A stretch of 64,000 nucleotides of DNA from Ligustrum vulgare (GCA_963555705.1 OY743169.1:11160014-11224013), one strand, 5' to 3'; positions 22,747-33,724 are shown, counted from the first letter of the stretch. Translations and numbers: made by a program. The notes: a model not told the origin generated them from the letters alone.

Positions 22747-23941
22747 TTACTTTCCTGTTAATTCTCTACTATAGGCCATCATAGCCATGAATTTCATCCA
22801 TAATTCTAATTCATGATCTACATCTTGCACACATCCTAAATCTATCCATCTTCCTTCTGAACTAATTTGTGTTTCCATACTTCTCCATGGTGTATATTTT
22901 ATAGGATAATTTTTACTTGGCTTGGTGTAATAAATTTGTTGTGGTATAAAATTATTTGTTTTAAAATTTTGATTTTGTCTTTGATTCATATAAATTTCTG
23001 GTGTATTTTGTGGATTAATATTACTTGTATTTTCTTTTTTTAACTTAGTTAGTTCCTGGTTGTTGTATATATTCTGGTGGATTTTGTCCTGTTGATACTG
23101 AAGCTCTTTGTTGTTCATTCATATTAATTTCTTTGATTTTAAGGTTTTTAAATTTTTCTATATATTCTTCTTCTGTTATGTAATCTTCTCCACCTTTTTT
23201 TTTTTAGGATTTTTCATAAATTTTTATATTTGTTCAGTAATCATATTTATTCCTAATCTATTAATGACTTTAAATTCTTTGTCAGTTATTATTCTTTTAG
23301 GTTTTCTTTTTTTCATTTCATCATATATATTTTTTTATATTTTGGTTTACAATTTCAATATTTTGTTGTATATCATCTAATATTTTATGTAAATCATTTT
23401 TCCCTATTTCTTCTTCTTTAATTGTTCTTACCATATTTATTTGTTCTATATTAGTTTTTTGCTCTGTAATTTCTATTGAGTTTTTATATACTCCTACCAT
23501 ATTTCCTATTTTATTTATTTTGTCAGTTATTTGCTTAATTTGATTTTCTAAGGTTATTAATTATTTTGATAGGTTATTTAAATATTGCTTTACTTCTAAT
23601 ATTTGTGTGGGTATATTTTTGTTTATATATTTATAATCTTTAGTTATTTCTATCATTTGTCTTATTTCTAATGGTAAATTATTGATAATTTCTTGAATTT
23701 GTTCTGAATTTTTTGCTTGTTTTAAGTTTTGTTATGTAGTTTTATCTAAACTTATTCCTAATTTATTTAGTAAAAATAAATTTGTCCAATGTAATTGTGT
23801 ATGTTCTCCAAATCATCCTTCTTCTAATAGTATAAATTTCCCATATGTTTCAGTTATTAATGACCAATTACTATTATTTGGTAGATATTTAGATTTATAA
23901 TTATATACTCTAGGTTCGATTATTGGTAATTTTTTAGACAT
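22747..23941 (-). pseudogene. N-terminal part of the capsid polyprotein, many stops
   Basis: The minus strand from 23941 opens MSKKLPIIEPRVYNYKSKYL and continues as a Gln/Asn/Ile/Lys-rich, coiled-coil-like region with several TAA/TGA codons and shifts, including one near an A run at about 23200. 23118-22747 is an open piece (MNNKELQYQQDKIHQNIY... ending RWIDLGCVQDVDHELELWMK...). It joins the capsid core at 22737. The coiled-coil role in virion assembly is inference. Confidence 0.6.
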
Positions 23942-23972
23942 TTTTCTAAATATATTTCTAAATATAACTACT

Positions 23973-23985
23973 GGCTCCAATACCA
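23973..23985 (-). other. Probable tRNA-Met primer site of the pararetrovirus
   Basis: Minus strand TGGTATTGGAGCC matches the initiator-Met complement TGGTATCAGAGCC at 11 of 13 bases and lies 32 bases upstream of the polyprotein start. In caulimovirids this site defines the origin of minus-strand DNA synthesis. Confidence 0.55.
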
Positions 23986-24020
23986 CTTTGGCTCGGATCG
24001 TGAAATTTTATTTTGCGGAA

Positions 24021-24290
24021 TTATAATCTTTGTCTTATTCTTCTTAAAAATCTTTCTTCAAACTCATCCATATATCTAATATTTTCTTGTCTAATCAAGT
24101 TTTCATCTTTTAATCTTAAATATTCATTATGTTGTAAGACTAATCTTTTAATTTCTTTATGTTTTTCTATGGCAATAGGATCAGTATTTAAGTTTCTTCC
24201 TATTCTTTCTAATTCTAAATATTCACTATGTAAACTTCTAATTAAATCTTTTCTTTTTTCGTGAAGTATATGAGGATCATAAACAAGCAT
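24021..24290 (-). CDS. Small pararetroviral ORF (89 aa), alpha-helical
   Basis: An open frame MLVYDPHILHEKRKDLIRSL...RRIRQRL, strongly charged and predicted helical, lying just upstream of the putative primer site. It matches no family I recognise. On the circular viral map it would follow the small ORF at 17186-17521, so the linear copy is broken between these two frames. Confidence 0.5.
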   Translation of the reverse strand: MLVYDPHILHEKRKDLIRSLHSEYLELERIGRNLNTDPIAIEKHKEIKRLVLQHNEYLRLKDENLIRQENIRYMDEFEERFLRRIRQRL

Positions 24291-24494
24291 AATATTTTTT
24301 AATTATGAAATAAGTAATAAAAATTTTAAAGTAATTAAATTTTTAGAATTTATTATGTGTTAAACTTAATAAGATAATATGTGAAATAAAGTATTGGTTA
24401 TATTTGTAGCTAAAGGATAAAATAGATATTAATTTATGTTTGTACACTAGTTAGTAGGATTTGTTAGTACAAGTAGAATTATTGATTTAAAAAA

Positions 24495-24598
24495 GGAAAA
24501 TGTCAAAATATCTTTGTTTCTCAATTTATCGTATTTATATCGTGATATATCGTGATATCTCTTTTGTTAGTAAGTTGTTAGTAAGTGTAGCATTTTCC
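24495..24598. repeat. Right terminal segment with its own inverted ends
   Basis: 24495 GGAAAATGTC and 24591 CATTTTCC are inverted to each other, so this 104-bp stretch resembles a small MITE. However, only the outer end at 24598 pairs with 17091 and the 9-bp repeat. A second match to the left end, TGTACTAACAAA followed by TACTAAC, occurs reversed at about 24447-24472, so the right end looks compound. Confidence 0.5.
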
Positions 24599-24607
24599 TG
24601 ACTATAA

Positions 24608-25814
24608 ACGTGACATTGAATTTTTTTAATGATTATGCTATATTTTTTGCTCAAATTTTGTAGCACGAAAGCTGATTTCTATTAATAATTTTTATAATCA
24701 CTGACTTATGATTACGTTTGGCATAATTTATTTTGAGTTATAACTTATTTTAAAATTATTTAATACACATTATTGGTTCATTTTAAATGCTTTCAACCAT
24801 TAGTAATCACAAGATTTCAGGTTTAGGAATCATTAATGAAAATTAAATCTTCTCATTTTTTATTCTACCTAATATACCCTTATATTAAATAATGAGTTAC
24901 TCATATTTATTGATAACAATGCATTATATTAAATATGGATATATTATAAAATGAAGAAATTAACATATTCTCAAAAAGGAAAGTGGTCTATCTTCGTGGA
25001 ATAAATAAAAAAGGAAAATAAGCCTTTTTTTTTTGTGAGCGGAGGAAGTACTAGCAAATTTTACACAATTTCAACTCCATTACACTAATACCATATAGGA
25101 TTGTAGCAATTATCATTATTGGTCAAAAGTAATTTAAGCAGTCTACCAAGGAAATATTGGTAATTGTATCTCAAAAATTGTAAACTGCTCTACAAATACG
25201 GAACTAATGCAAGGGTCGTGAGTTCAACTCTACCCGTCACCTTCTCTCCCCCTTTCCATTCCATAATCTGAGGAGTTCTTCTCTCTGTCCCCTCTCCTCA
25301 TATATCTCTCTTTCTCTCTAGCCGCTGACACCTTTTACAGAGTTGAATGGAAGAGATTTTTCACAAAATGTTGGCGGTGGTGATGTACAAATCCTCGTAA
25401 ATATTTCTCGGCCGATAGTTCGCGGGGTTCAGGTTTATTCTCCCTATCATATACATGTATAAATTCAAGTATATATATGGGGTTTGCAGTGTTGGGAATG
25501 TATATTCATGTGTTCTATAACCAACATCTTTTTGGTTAAGTTTTTTATGGGAATTTAATGCAAATGAAATTATCGTTTGTTTATGAGGGCTTGATAGAAA
25601 GACCCAGAATTTTAAGAATTGGAATTTGGAAGAAGATACGTCGGTTTTGGCATTTAATGGGAGGGTAAGGATATTACCGACATTATCTACTTTTCTTGGA
25701 CCTTATTGTATAATTTGATCTTAGAAATGGAAACCCAGAATTAGAAAGCTTTGTCATGGTTATGATGGTTTGACTAGAATTTGGCGTTAACGTGGTTCTA
25801 TATGATTTTGGTTT
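24608..25814. other. Intergenic; continuation of the interrupted host repeat
   Basis: 24608-24870 continues the dispersed repeat also seen at 8095-8345. 25200-25350 is C/T-rich with the phrase GGGTCGTGAGTTCAACTC, but no tRNA fold is evident. No gene is recognised. Confidence 0.4.
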
Positions 25815-26571
25815 CTAGGGAACTGAACTGAACCGAACGAAGAACGATTCTTTCGTTGGTTCTTTTTGCAAGGTTCTTTTGGTTCTGGTTTCAATTCTCT
25901 AAACTTAAATTTTCAAACTTAAGCGATGAAGTCGTGGTAGATTCTGGTTGATAAGAGTCGTAAGATAGTAAGTCATAAACCTCGATCAAAATGCGAATAC
26001 AACACTCGAAATTCTTGATATCAAAATATTCACTTCCTTCCAGACAGTAACGTATCTCCTCCTCTGCGTGTATGTGCTCTTTCTAAAGATTCTTCAATTT
26101 CTGCTCGTAATTCTCTACCTGTTCAGGAAACATGCACATTAGTCCAGCAAATCCTTGAAAATAAGCTAACAATTAATTGTAAGATGAAGAGGGAAAATTT
26201 ATTGTTTATTGATTCTTGAAGAACTGATGGTTAAATGCTTAAAGTTGAATGACATAATTAGTAAAAGAAAAATGATTTTGATATATGATTTTTTGTTTAT
26301 TACTTGTGTTACTTATAGTTATTGTAATGTTGAATGTGTTAATAGTTGTTGGGTAATTGATATTGACTAATAGACCGGATTATATGCATTAAGATTAAGA
26401 ATCGATGATTTTTTTTTTTTTTAAACTTGTGTTTTGTTAAGGTTCTGAACTAAGAATCGGAACTGAAACCGATGGTTCTTGATTTTTAGAACCAGAACCG
26501 TTTAAAATTTTGATAGAACCGAACCAAATCGGGATCGAACCGCTAGTTCCAGTTTTTTTGCACAGGCCTAG
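25815..26571. mobile_element. hAT-like non-autonomous element
   Basis: Left end CTAGGGAACTGAACTGAACC and, reversed from the right, CTAGGCCTGTGCAAAAAAAC, with GAACCGAACC-type subterminal repeats at both ends (for example 26440-26550), the usual look of plant hAT derivatives. No target duplication is visible and there is no coding region. Confidence 0.5.
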
Positions 26572-28287
26572 CTGGAATGAAGAAGACACGTAGTATGCAC
26601 TTTACAAGTATTGAAATTAAGTCCTGTTTGATTTTCATTAATTTTTTTTTTTTTTTTACGGTACTCAATCTCAACCATTCATTAAAAATCAAACCCACAA
26701 TATTTGATTCTTCAACCAAATTTCAAAATCATTTCTTAAAAGTCAAGCCTTCAATATTTAACTTTTCAACTAAATTTCAATCATCCATTATCCTAAAAAT
26801 CACTATTCATTTTTTTTTTAAAAAAAAAACTCTTTTTAAACAATATTAATCACACACGAAGAAAAAAACTTGTTGTATGTGTGCACGGTGCACACACACA
26901 ATAGGGGGGTGGAGGCGGCCATGCTGTACAACACCCCACCCCCCTCCCCACAATTAATATACCCACTGTTTTTTGTATATTTATTTTAAAAAATAAAATA
27001 AAATCTAGTACTGTAACAATTTTCAAGGGGTGGTCAGCAACGGGACCCACATGTGGAATTTTTACAAATTTACAATATGGTCAAAGCTTATTTTTCATTT
27101 TCGGCGTCTTCTCCGTGGCATTAGGAGGAAGTAAAACGTGATTTGGTACCTTTGAGATTGCAAAATTCTTGACTATTTGAGCCCGTTTGATACTTTTTCA
27201 AATTTTTGAAGAATTTTGGAGTTTTGAGAGAATTTGTGGTTAAAAATTTGTGAATTCAGTAAAAATATGTGATCGGAAATAAATGTAAGAAAAAAATTGA
27301 AAATTTTGCATATGACCAAATATGGTTTTATTCTCCTTTTCAGACTTTTGAAAATCTACCTGTGATTTTTTTCCCCTCAGCGTTTAGACATCATAGAAGA
27401 TGATTTAGGTAAGAGTCTGTTTCATACACCCCGAATTCCATGGAAAAGGAAAAAGATTTCCATAAATTATCCGTTTAATTGTGTTTTTGTTGGGTGAAAT
27501 TCATTTTTTCGTATTATCTCGATTTTTGCGAATTTCCTCGAAAACACTCTTGGGTTTTAGAATTCATTTTTCATCCTTTACCGCATTTTCAAACATCAAT
27601 TCAACTTTCAATAAAAAACAACCAAATTTATTGAATTAATTATTGACAATTCACTTCCTTGGAACGTAGACTTGGCATATACTGTAGCGTAGTAGCAATT
27701 AGTTTCCCATATATTATCGCCTAATTAAGACGCTCTACTCTCCGAATGGACAAATGAGATTTTTGTGGTGGGACAGAGGGTTGGTATGTGCAAGTTCTGG
27801 TTTTCCTGGCTAATGATACAGTGGAAGCATTATTTTAGGGCAGGTATTACTATATTAGGGCAGGACCGGAAGTTGAGTATTCAACAAATAAACCACCCCT
27901 TAATGGTTACTTTGACACGGTATGGAGTTATATAATAATAATAATATATATAGTAATGTGGTATTTTGAAATTTTATCTTAGCCCAGTTTGACAAAGAGG
28001 AAATATTGTTAAATATCTCGTGACTTGTTTATTCATTTGTCCAAGGCCAAGTCAAAAATCATAACCTCTTAATTGTTAGGAAACAGGTTGGAATTTCACA
28101 TTTTTCTGAAAATAGGATTATATTTAGAATTTGGAACATAGTACTAACTTGCATCTGTGCAAAATTTTGTTATTATATTGTGTGAAGGGTAAATATATTG
28201 CTACCACGAATTTTAATTACTACACCACATTTTAATCATAATACATTTGAAATGTGTTTTTAATAAATACACAACCCAATAAAAAAA

Positions 28288-28321
<34 letters not shown>

Positions 28322-28418
28322 TTTCTCCTTGGGCCTAAGACATTGACGGAAGAAGTAGCACTGCAAATTACAAGTGGCAGCAGAGGGAGAGAGAGATCCA
28401 CATAAGAAGGATTGGTGC
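26572..28418. other. Intergenic with MITE fragments and a (TA)n tract
   Basis: 26620-26840 is M1-like; 26870-26960 contains short palindromes (GTGTGCACGGTGCACACAC) and a C/G-rich run. 27180-27640 has TTTTTGAAA/AATTTTGGA phrases of decayed MITE type. (TA)n lies at 28291-28319. No gene is recognised. Confidence 0.4.
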
Positions 28419-28664
28419 CTAAAGAAACCATTTTTCTAGCGTTGGAAGAAGCCTATTTCGGACCTCATCTTCAAGAATTTCAAAGACTGCACTGAATTCA
28501 TGGCTTGCTAATTTGCGTTGTAGGCTCCACTTTTTACCATCAACATTAAATATTCCAACACCAAGAAAATCTCCAAGTAAATCAGTTAGAGGCTTCCCTT
28601 TCAGAAAATTCGTTTTCATAATGTACTCACCATTGTTTGGATTTGCAGCAACAATGGTGGTTTA
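28419..28664 (-). pseudogene. Cytochrome P450 CYP94-type fragment
   Basis: The minus strand encodes about 80 residues, TIVAANPNNGEYIMKTNF then KGKPLTDLLGDFLGVGIFNV, DGKKWSLQRKLASHEFS and EDEVRNRLLP. This is the B-C helix region of CYP94 fatty-acid omega-hydroxylases, nearest CYP94A by eye; the W-x3-QRK heme-propionate motif is recognisable. Residues between SHEFS and the EDEVRNRLLP block appear lost. The rest of the gene, including the heme-Cys loop, is absent. It lies head-to-head with the CHX gene, ending about 190 bp upstream of its start codon. Confidence 0.75.
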
Positions 28665-28852
28665 CTTAAGAATTAGAGAAGAAACTTATAGTTATTTATG
28701 TCTAATTTTGTAAATAAAAAAGATACTTAAATTTGTAGTGCAAGAAACAAATTTCGTGGTGGCAATATAGCCATCCTTGTGTGAATTTATACTTAATAAT
28801 GGTCTTCCTTCCACACAGGCATTGAAGTGAAAATCTGCTGATCTGGTGCAAA

Positions 28853-31800
28853 ATGGCTTCTAATACTACAACGAAGTGTCCACAACCCATGAAAGCAACG
28901 TCTGACGGAGTCTTTCAAGGGGACAATCCTCTTGATTATGCGCTTCCTCTCGTGATTTTGCAAATATGTCTGGTTGTTGTGCTATCCCGAGTGCTCACCT
29001 ATCTTCTCAGACCATTAAGACAGCCTCGTGTGATTGCTGAGATAGTTGTAATTTTCTATTACCTTTACTTATTTTCTTATAGTAAAACAATTATATTATT
29101 TTGCACCTCATTATTGTCTCAAGTGATTCCTTTTTCCCTTTGTCATAAAACTTTTTTCTCAACATTTTGTGAGTCTAGATACTTCATTGTTGCTCTATTA
29201 CACCACTGGTACTTTTAAATTCAAAAGATTCAGTACTTGTATTCTATGGTCAAATTAATTTCATTCAAGTGTTTGAATATTTTATTCGGAAATTTTGATG
29301 CTTAATGTTACATGAAACCTTTGCAAATTCATAATTTATAACACGTTTCTTGCTTCTTGTCCTTTAGTCGTTTTTCAGATAAATGAATGAAATAACTTTG
29401 AAAAACTCTGTTAAACAAATAAAGTTTGGATACTGATACTGTGTCTCAGTGGTAATAAGCTTTGCACTGTACACATTGGAATATGAAGTCTTGTTACGAT
29501 TAAAAGCTAGCAGAAATATGATTTATTTTCCACGTACAATAAGCTAATTTTGTGCAAGGCATGATTTATTTACCTTAAATTATTACTATGAAGATTTTAA
29601 CTTATAATAATATTGTTTGTGTAGGGAGGAGTCCTACTTGGTCCTTCGGCTTTAGGGCGCAACCATAAGTATCTTAATGCTCTTTTTCCACGCAGAAGCC
29701 TTACAGTTCTGGATACCCTTGCCAACCTTGGTCTCCTTTTCTTTCTGTTCCTTGTTGGCCTTGAGCTGGATCCAAGGTCTCTAAAGCGTACTGGGAAAAA
29801 GGCGTTAAGCATTGCACTTTCAGGAATTAGCCTTCCATTTGTTTTAGGAATCGGGACTTCATTCGTGCTTCGAGGAACTATTTCCCCAGGTGTAAGTAAG
29901 GGTCCATTTCTGGTTTTCATGGGAGTGGCACTTTCTATCACCGCATTTCCTGTCTTGGCACGTATTTTAGCAGAACTTAAGCTTTTAACTACTGATGTTG
30001 GTCAAATAGCCATGTCCGCTGCAGCCGTCAATGACGTGGCTGCTTGGATTCTACTTGCTCTGGCTATTGCCCTATCAGGCACAGACAGTTCTCCCCTCGT
30101 TTCATTGTGGGTCTTTTTGTGTGGGTCCGGTTTCGTAATTCTATGCATATTTGTTGCCCCACCTATCTTCAAATGGATGGCACGACGCTGCCCTGAGGGT
30201 GAGCCTGTAAATGAGATATACGTATGTGGTACATTGGTTGCTGTTTTGGCTGCTGGATTTGTTACTGATTCCATAGGAATTCATGCTCTCTTTGGGGCAT
30301 TTGTTCTTGGAGTTCTTGTCCCCAAGGAGGGACCCTTTGCGGGCGCTCTTGTGGAGAAGGTCGAGGATCTCGTATCTGGCCTGTTTCTTCCACTGTATTT
30401 TGTCTCAAGTGGATTGAAGACAAATGTAGCTACCATTCAAGGCGCTCAGTCATGGGGTCTTCTTGTTTTGGTCATTTTTACAGCTTGTTTTGGAAAGATT
30501 GTTGGTACCATTGTCATCTCGCTGCTCTACAAGGTGCCTTTTAAAGAGGCTGTTGCACTGGGTTTACTGATGAACACTAAAGGTTTAGTGGAGCTCATTG
30601 TCCTTAACATTGGGAAAGACCGAGGCGTAAGTTCATATATTCAACTATTTATATTTATTTAAGTAAATTAAAGATTGAACTGGAATTCTCAATTCCATGT
30701 TTTTCTTCTACTTTTCAGGTTCTGAATGATCAAACATTTGCTATCATGGTTTTAATGGCTTTATTTACGACATTTATGACGACGCCTCTTGTTATATCCG
30801 TCTACAAGCCGGCTCAAATGGCTAAATCAGAATACAAGAACAGAACCATTAAGAGGAAGGACACGAATAGTCAACTCCGAATATTGACCTGTTTCCAGAG
30901 TACAAGAAACATCCCCACATTGATTAATCTCATCGAGGCTTCACGTGGCATTGGAAAGAGGGAAGGACTTCGAGTTTATGCTATGCATCTGATGGAGCTT
31001 TCCGAAAGATCATCTGCAATATTAATGGTCCATAAGGCCAGGAAAAATGGGATGCCATTCTGGAATAAGGGCCGTGATTCTGATCCAAATCAAATCGTCG
31101 TCGCTTTCGAGGCATTCCAACATCTTAGCCAAGTGTCCATCCGACCAACAACAGCAATCTCAGCAATGTCCAGCATGCACGAGGACATCTGTTCAAGCGC
31201 TGAGAAGAAGAAGGTAGCAATGATAATTCTTCCGTTTCATAAGCATCAGAGACTCGATGGACATTTGGAAACAACACGAGCCGACGTAAGACATGTAAAC
31301 CGGAGGGTTCTCGAGCACGCGCCGTGTTCCGTTGGTATTTTAGTTGACCGGGGGCTTGGTGGGACTTCTCACGTGTCTGCAAGAAATGTTGAGTATACTA
31401 TTGCAGTCTTCTTCTTTGGAGGCCATGATGATCGTGAAGCTCTTTCCTATGGTGCACGGATGGCTGAGCACCCTGGCATCAATTTGAACGTCGTCCAATT
31501 CACTACAGATCCTATGGTAGCCGGGGAGATTGTCAGGCTCGATATTAACAATCAGGATCACCCTGAAGCTAGATCAGAGGATGTAGAATTTCTTGCAGAG
31601 TTCAAGGAGAAGGCATCAAAGGACATCTCAATCAAATTTGAAGAGAAGATGATAAAAGATGCTCAGGAAACTATTGACGTGATTCGCTCGTATAGCCGAT
31701 GCAATCTGTTTCTCGTGGGGAGAATGCCGGAGGGTCAATTGGTGGCAGCTTTTAACAGGAGGAGGGAATGCCCGGAATTGGGGCCAGTCGGGAACTTGTT

Positions 31801-31930
31801 AATTTCCCCAGATTTTTCGACCACGGCTTCAGTTCTGGTGGTGCAGCAGTACCGGAGCCAGCTTCCCCTGGAATCATTGAATTCCCTCAAGGAAGATGAG
31901 ACGACCGAGGGCGAGTATGATTCGCAGTGA
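28853..31930 (+). CDS. CHX18: Cation/H+ antiporter, CHX17/18/19 clade (3 exons, 802 aa)
   Basis: Exons 28853-29047, 29625-30626 and 30719-31930; both introns are GT-AG, phase 0, and splicing joins [17 protein letters not shown] and [17 protein letters not shown] exactly as in the family. 802 residues is the usual CHX length. The start is the first Met and gives the clade's N-terminus ([20 protein letters not shown]). Residues ~35-425 are the CPA2 Na+/H+-exchanger membrane domain with about 12 helices and a VNDVAAW motif carrying the transport Asp. Residues ~440-802 are the cytosolic regulatory region with two USP-like halves, ending in an acidic Glu/Asp tail. CHX17-19 proteins exchange K+ for H+ in prevacuolar/Golgi membranes and affect pH and sorting (family knowledge). 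CHX18 is the best guess within the clade. No defect is seen. Confidence 0.93.
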
Positions 31931-32657
31931 CTGTCTTTTCTTCCCATAAAATGAATCACGTGTGTAGATTTTTAATCTTCAAATAAGGAAAGCTTATGCA
32001 TACAAGAATAAACATGCCAACCAATTGTATTTCTTGATCTTGCCTTTGCATTTCTATTGTGCAGTTTAGTAAAATGTGCATAGTAAGAGCTTGTTTGGTA
32101 GTGGTAAAATTTTTACCACAATTTTTCAAACTCAATCTTAACCATCAATTCTTAGTCAAACCCACAATTTTTGACTTTTTAAACATTTTTAAACCACACA
32201 TCCATCAAAAAAACTACAAAAATCAAAATTTTTCACATTACCAAGCAGACTCTAAAAGTTCAAAGATCATTTACGCTGTGCTACTAAAAGTTTGGTTTGA
32301 GAATCTTTACTAAACAATTAGATATAAGATATGACAAACATTAATCACACAAGGGATTGCGCTGTGGTCGAACTTGAATCTTAAATTCTTTATTTAGGAC
32401 ATCACCCGCTGCTTCAACCTCATTCTTGAATCTTGAAAATTGATCTTCAGCATCAAGATGCCAACCCTGGAATCTTCTTCGATAGTCTTCAAAAATGCAG
32501 TTGATGTGTGAGTACATCAAAAATAAAAACAAAAGGTCTTGGATTTGAACAAGAAACAAGGAGAAAAATTCCCTCATTTCAATAATTATACCCAGTCAAG
32601 CACATTCAAGACTGTTCAGCGTATTACTACTTTTCATTTTTTCACTAATTACGAAAA
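31931..32657. other. CHX 3' flank, MITE-like sequence and one unassigned exon-like frame
   Basis: 32085-32255 is a decayed M1-like MITE. On the minus strand, 32490-32341 reads EDYRRRFQGWHLDAEDQFSR... ending RNPLCD and a stop, with codon use that looks genuine and a CAG acceptor-like site in front of GGTTGG. It could be a terminal exon or gene fragment; I do not recognise the protein. Confidence 0.35.
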
Positions 32658-32812
32658 GAATAATTCTATTTGCACCCCACGCTTGACCCCAAATGTGACA
32701 ACACACTCACATGAGGTGTAGGGTCCAGTCATCATTGATGAGCGGGCCCCACAACCCATGTGAGTGTGCTGTCACACTTGGGATCAAATGTGGGGTGATT
32801 GTAGCATTGTTG
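32658..32812. mobile_element. Mutator-like MITE (155 bp), family M2
   Basis: Long inverted ends (about 43 bp): GAATAATTCTATTTGCACCC and, reversed, CAACAATGCTACAATCACCC, continuing through TTGA.CCCAA.TGTGACA. Flanks TTACGAAAA (32649-32657) and TTGCGAAAA (32813-32821) are a 9-bp duplication with one mismatch. Related to 6771-6924. Confidence 0.75.
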
Positions 32813-32821
32813 TTGCGAAAA

Positions 32822-33509
32822 ATAGAACTCTTAAATTAAATTAAAAAAAATCATGAAAATCAATATTTGGGGGTTCATCTTAAAAGATAATCACGTTAAG
32901 AAATGTATAGTTTGGTCAATGTTTTTATCTTTATTCGATGTGATTGGTTCCCTTCTCCCTTATTTCTCCTCTTTCGTAGGTTCCTTCTCCCTTCTCTTCT
33001 CTACAGTCCACAGCATACCCACACACTGGAATTGAAGGCCCTCAGAGAGGATTTCCTTCTCTTCCGTAATTTTCTAAGTTGCATGCTTTATGAGGCTAAA
33101 ATCGTGCATATCATATTTTGACAACTTTGGCATAGCAGTGAAGAAGCAATGGGGAATGTTCAAACTATGAGGTACATTATTCTTGCCATTTACACAGCTG
33201 TTTGTTCGGTTTTGTCACATTTATGTCCAAGCAAAGAAATGGTGGCATATTTTGGCAGTAATTATCATTTTGAAGCAATTCATGATCTTTGTGCATCACA
33301 AATTTGCTGGTTTCTTGAAATTGAAAGAAGGAATCTGCCTACTGCATGTGCACCTCAATTTATGATCTGGATTTGTTCTCAAAGCAAGCAAAAGAAATTG
33401 GGATCTTGGGATTCTTAACAAGCGATTTCCTGTTTGATTCTATAGAGACTAGAGTTGAGTAGATGGTGGTTTGACATGTATCCTAATTGCCAAAATGTCT
33501 TGGATTCCA
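32822..33509. other. Unrecognised intergenic sequence
   Basis: Contains pyrimidine-rich TTCTCCCTTCTCTTCTC tracts and short frames up to 89 codons (33149-33418), which show no recognisable domain. It may be a decayed gene or 5' leader; this cannot be decided from the sequence. Confidence 0.3.
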
Positions 33510-33724
33510 GTAGTATTTTGTAAGCAAATTAATTAAAATAGTTTAAGTACTATTCTGCAAAATTTCAAACAGAACGTGTTTTTCAATTTTTTATTTTTAA
33601 AAACAGTTTTCAGAAATGACAAACCAAACGCATTTTCAGCAAATTTGAAAACAAAATGAAAACAGGAAATGCAAAATATCTTCGAAAATGAAAATACAAA
33701 ATAAAATACAAACAGAACACCACC
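33510..33724. mobile_element. PIF/Harbinger-like element, right-end fragment (copy C)
   Basis: Matches the right ~200 bp of copies A and B (TTTCAAACAGAACGTGTT, CAGTTTTCAGAAATGACAAA) and ends CAAACAGAACACCACC before TTA. The left half is missing. Confidence 0.65.

Larger units (their letters stand above)
17091..24598 (-). mobile_element. Endogenous pararetrovirus (Caulimoviridae), near unit length, bounded by MITE-like ends
   Basis: About 7.5 kb whose minus strand encodes, in order: a small ORF, a putative primer site, a coiled-coil/capsid region with zinc knuckle, movement protein, two retropepsin motifs, RNase H, a transactivator-like ORF, a TATA-box promoter and another small ORF. A capsid region before the movement protein plus a transactivator-like ORF is closest to the cavemovirus/solendovirus arrangement (family knowledge). 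Many stops, frameshifts and loss of the RT palm make it defective. The boundary is unusual: left GGACCTTACTATATGTACTA and, reversed from the right, GGAAAATGCTACACTTACTA, flanked by perfect 9-bp TGACTATAA at 17082-17090 and 24599-24607. Confidence 0.85.

Noticed and set aside
17091..24598. Idea that the pararetrovirus copy could still produce virus
   Set aside because: Multiple stops and frameshifts in capsid, protease, RNase H and transactivator regions, and the RT palm is missing.
25200..25240. tRNA gene or SINE suggested by GGGTCGTGAGTTCAACTC
   Set aside because: The B-box-like phrase is present, but no A box, cloverleaf or target duplication could be found.
33149..33418. 89-codon open frame MGNVQTMRYIILAIYTAVC...
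   Set aside because: No recognisable family and no promoter or splice support; left as unassigned sequence.
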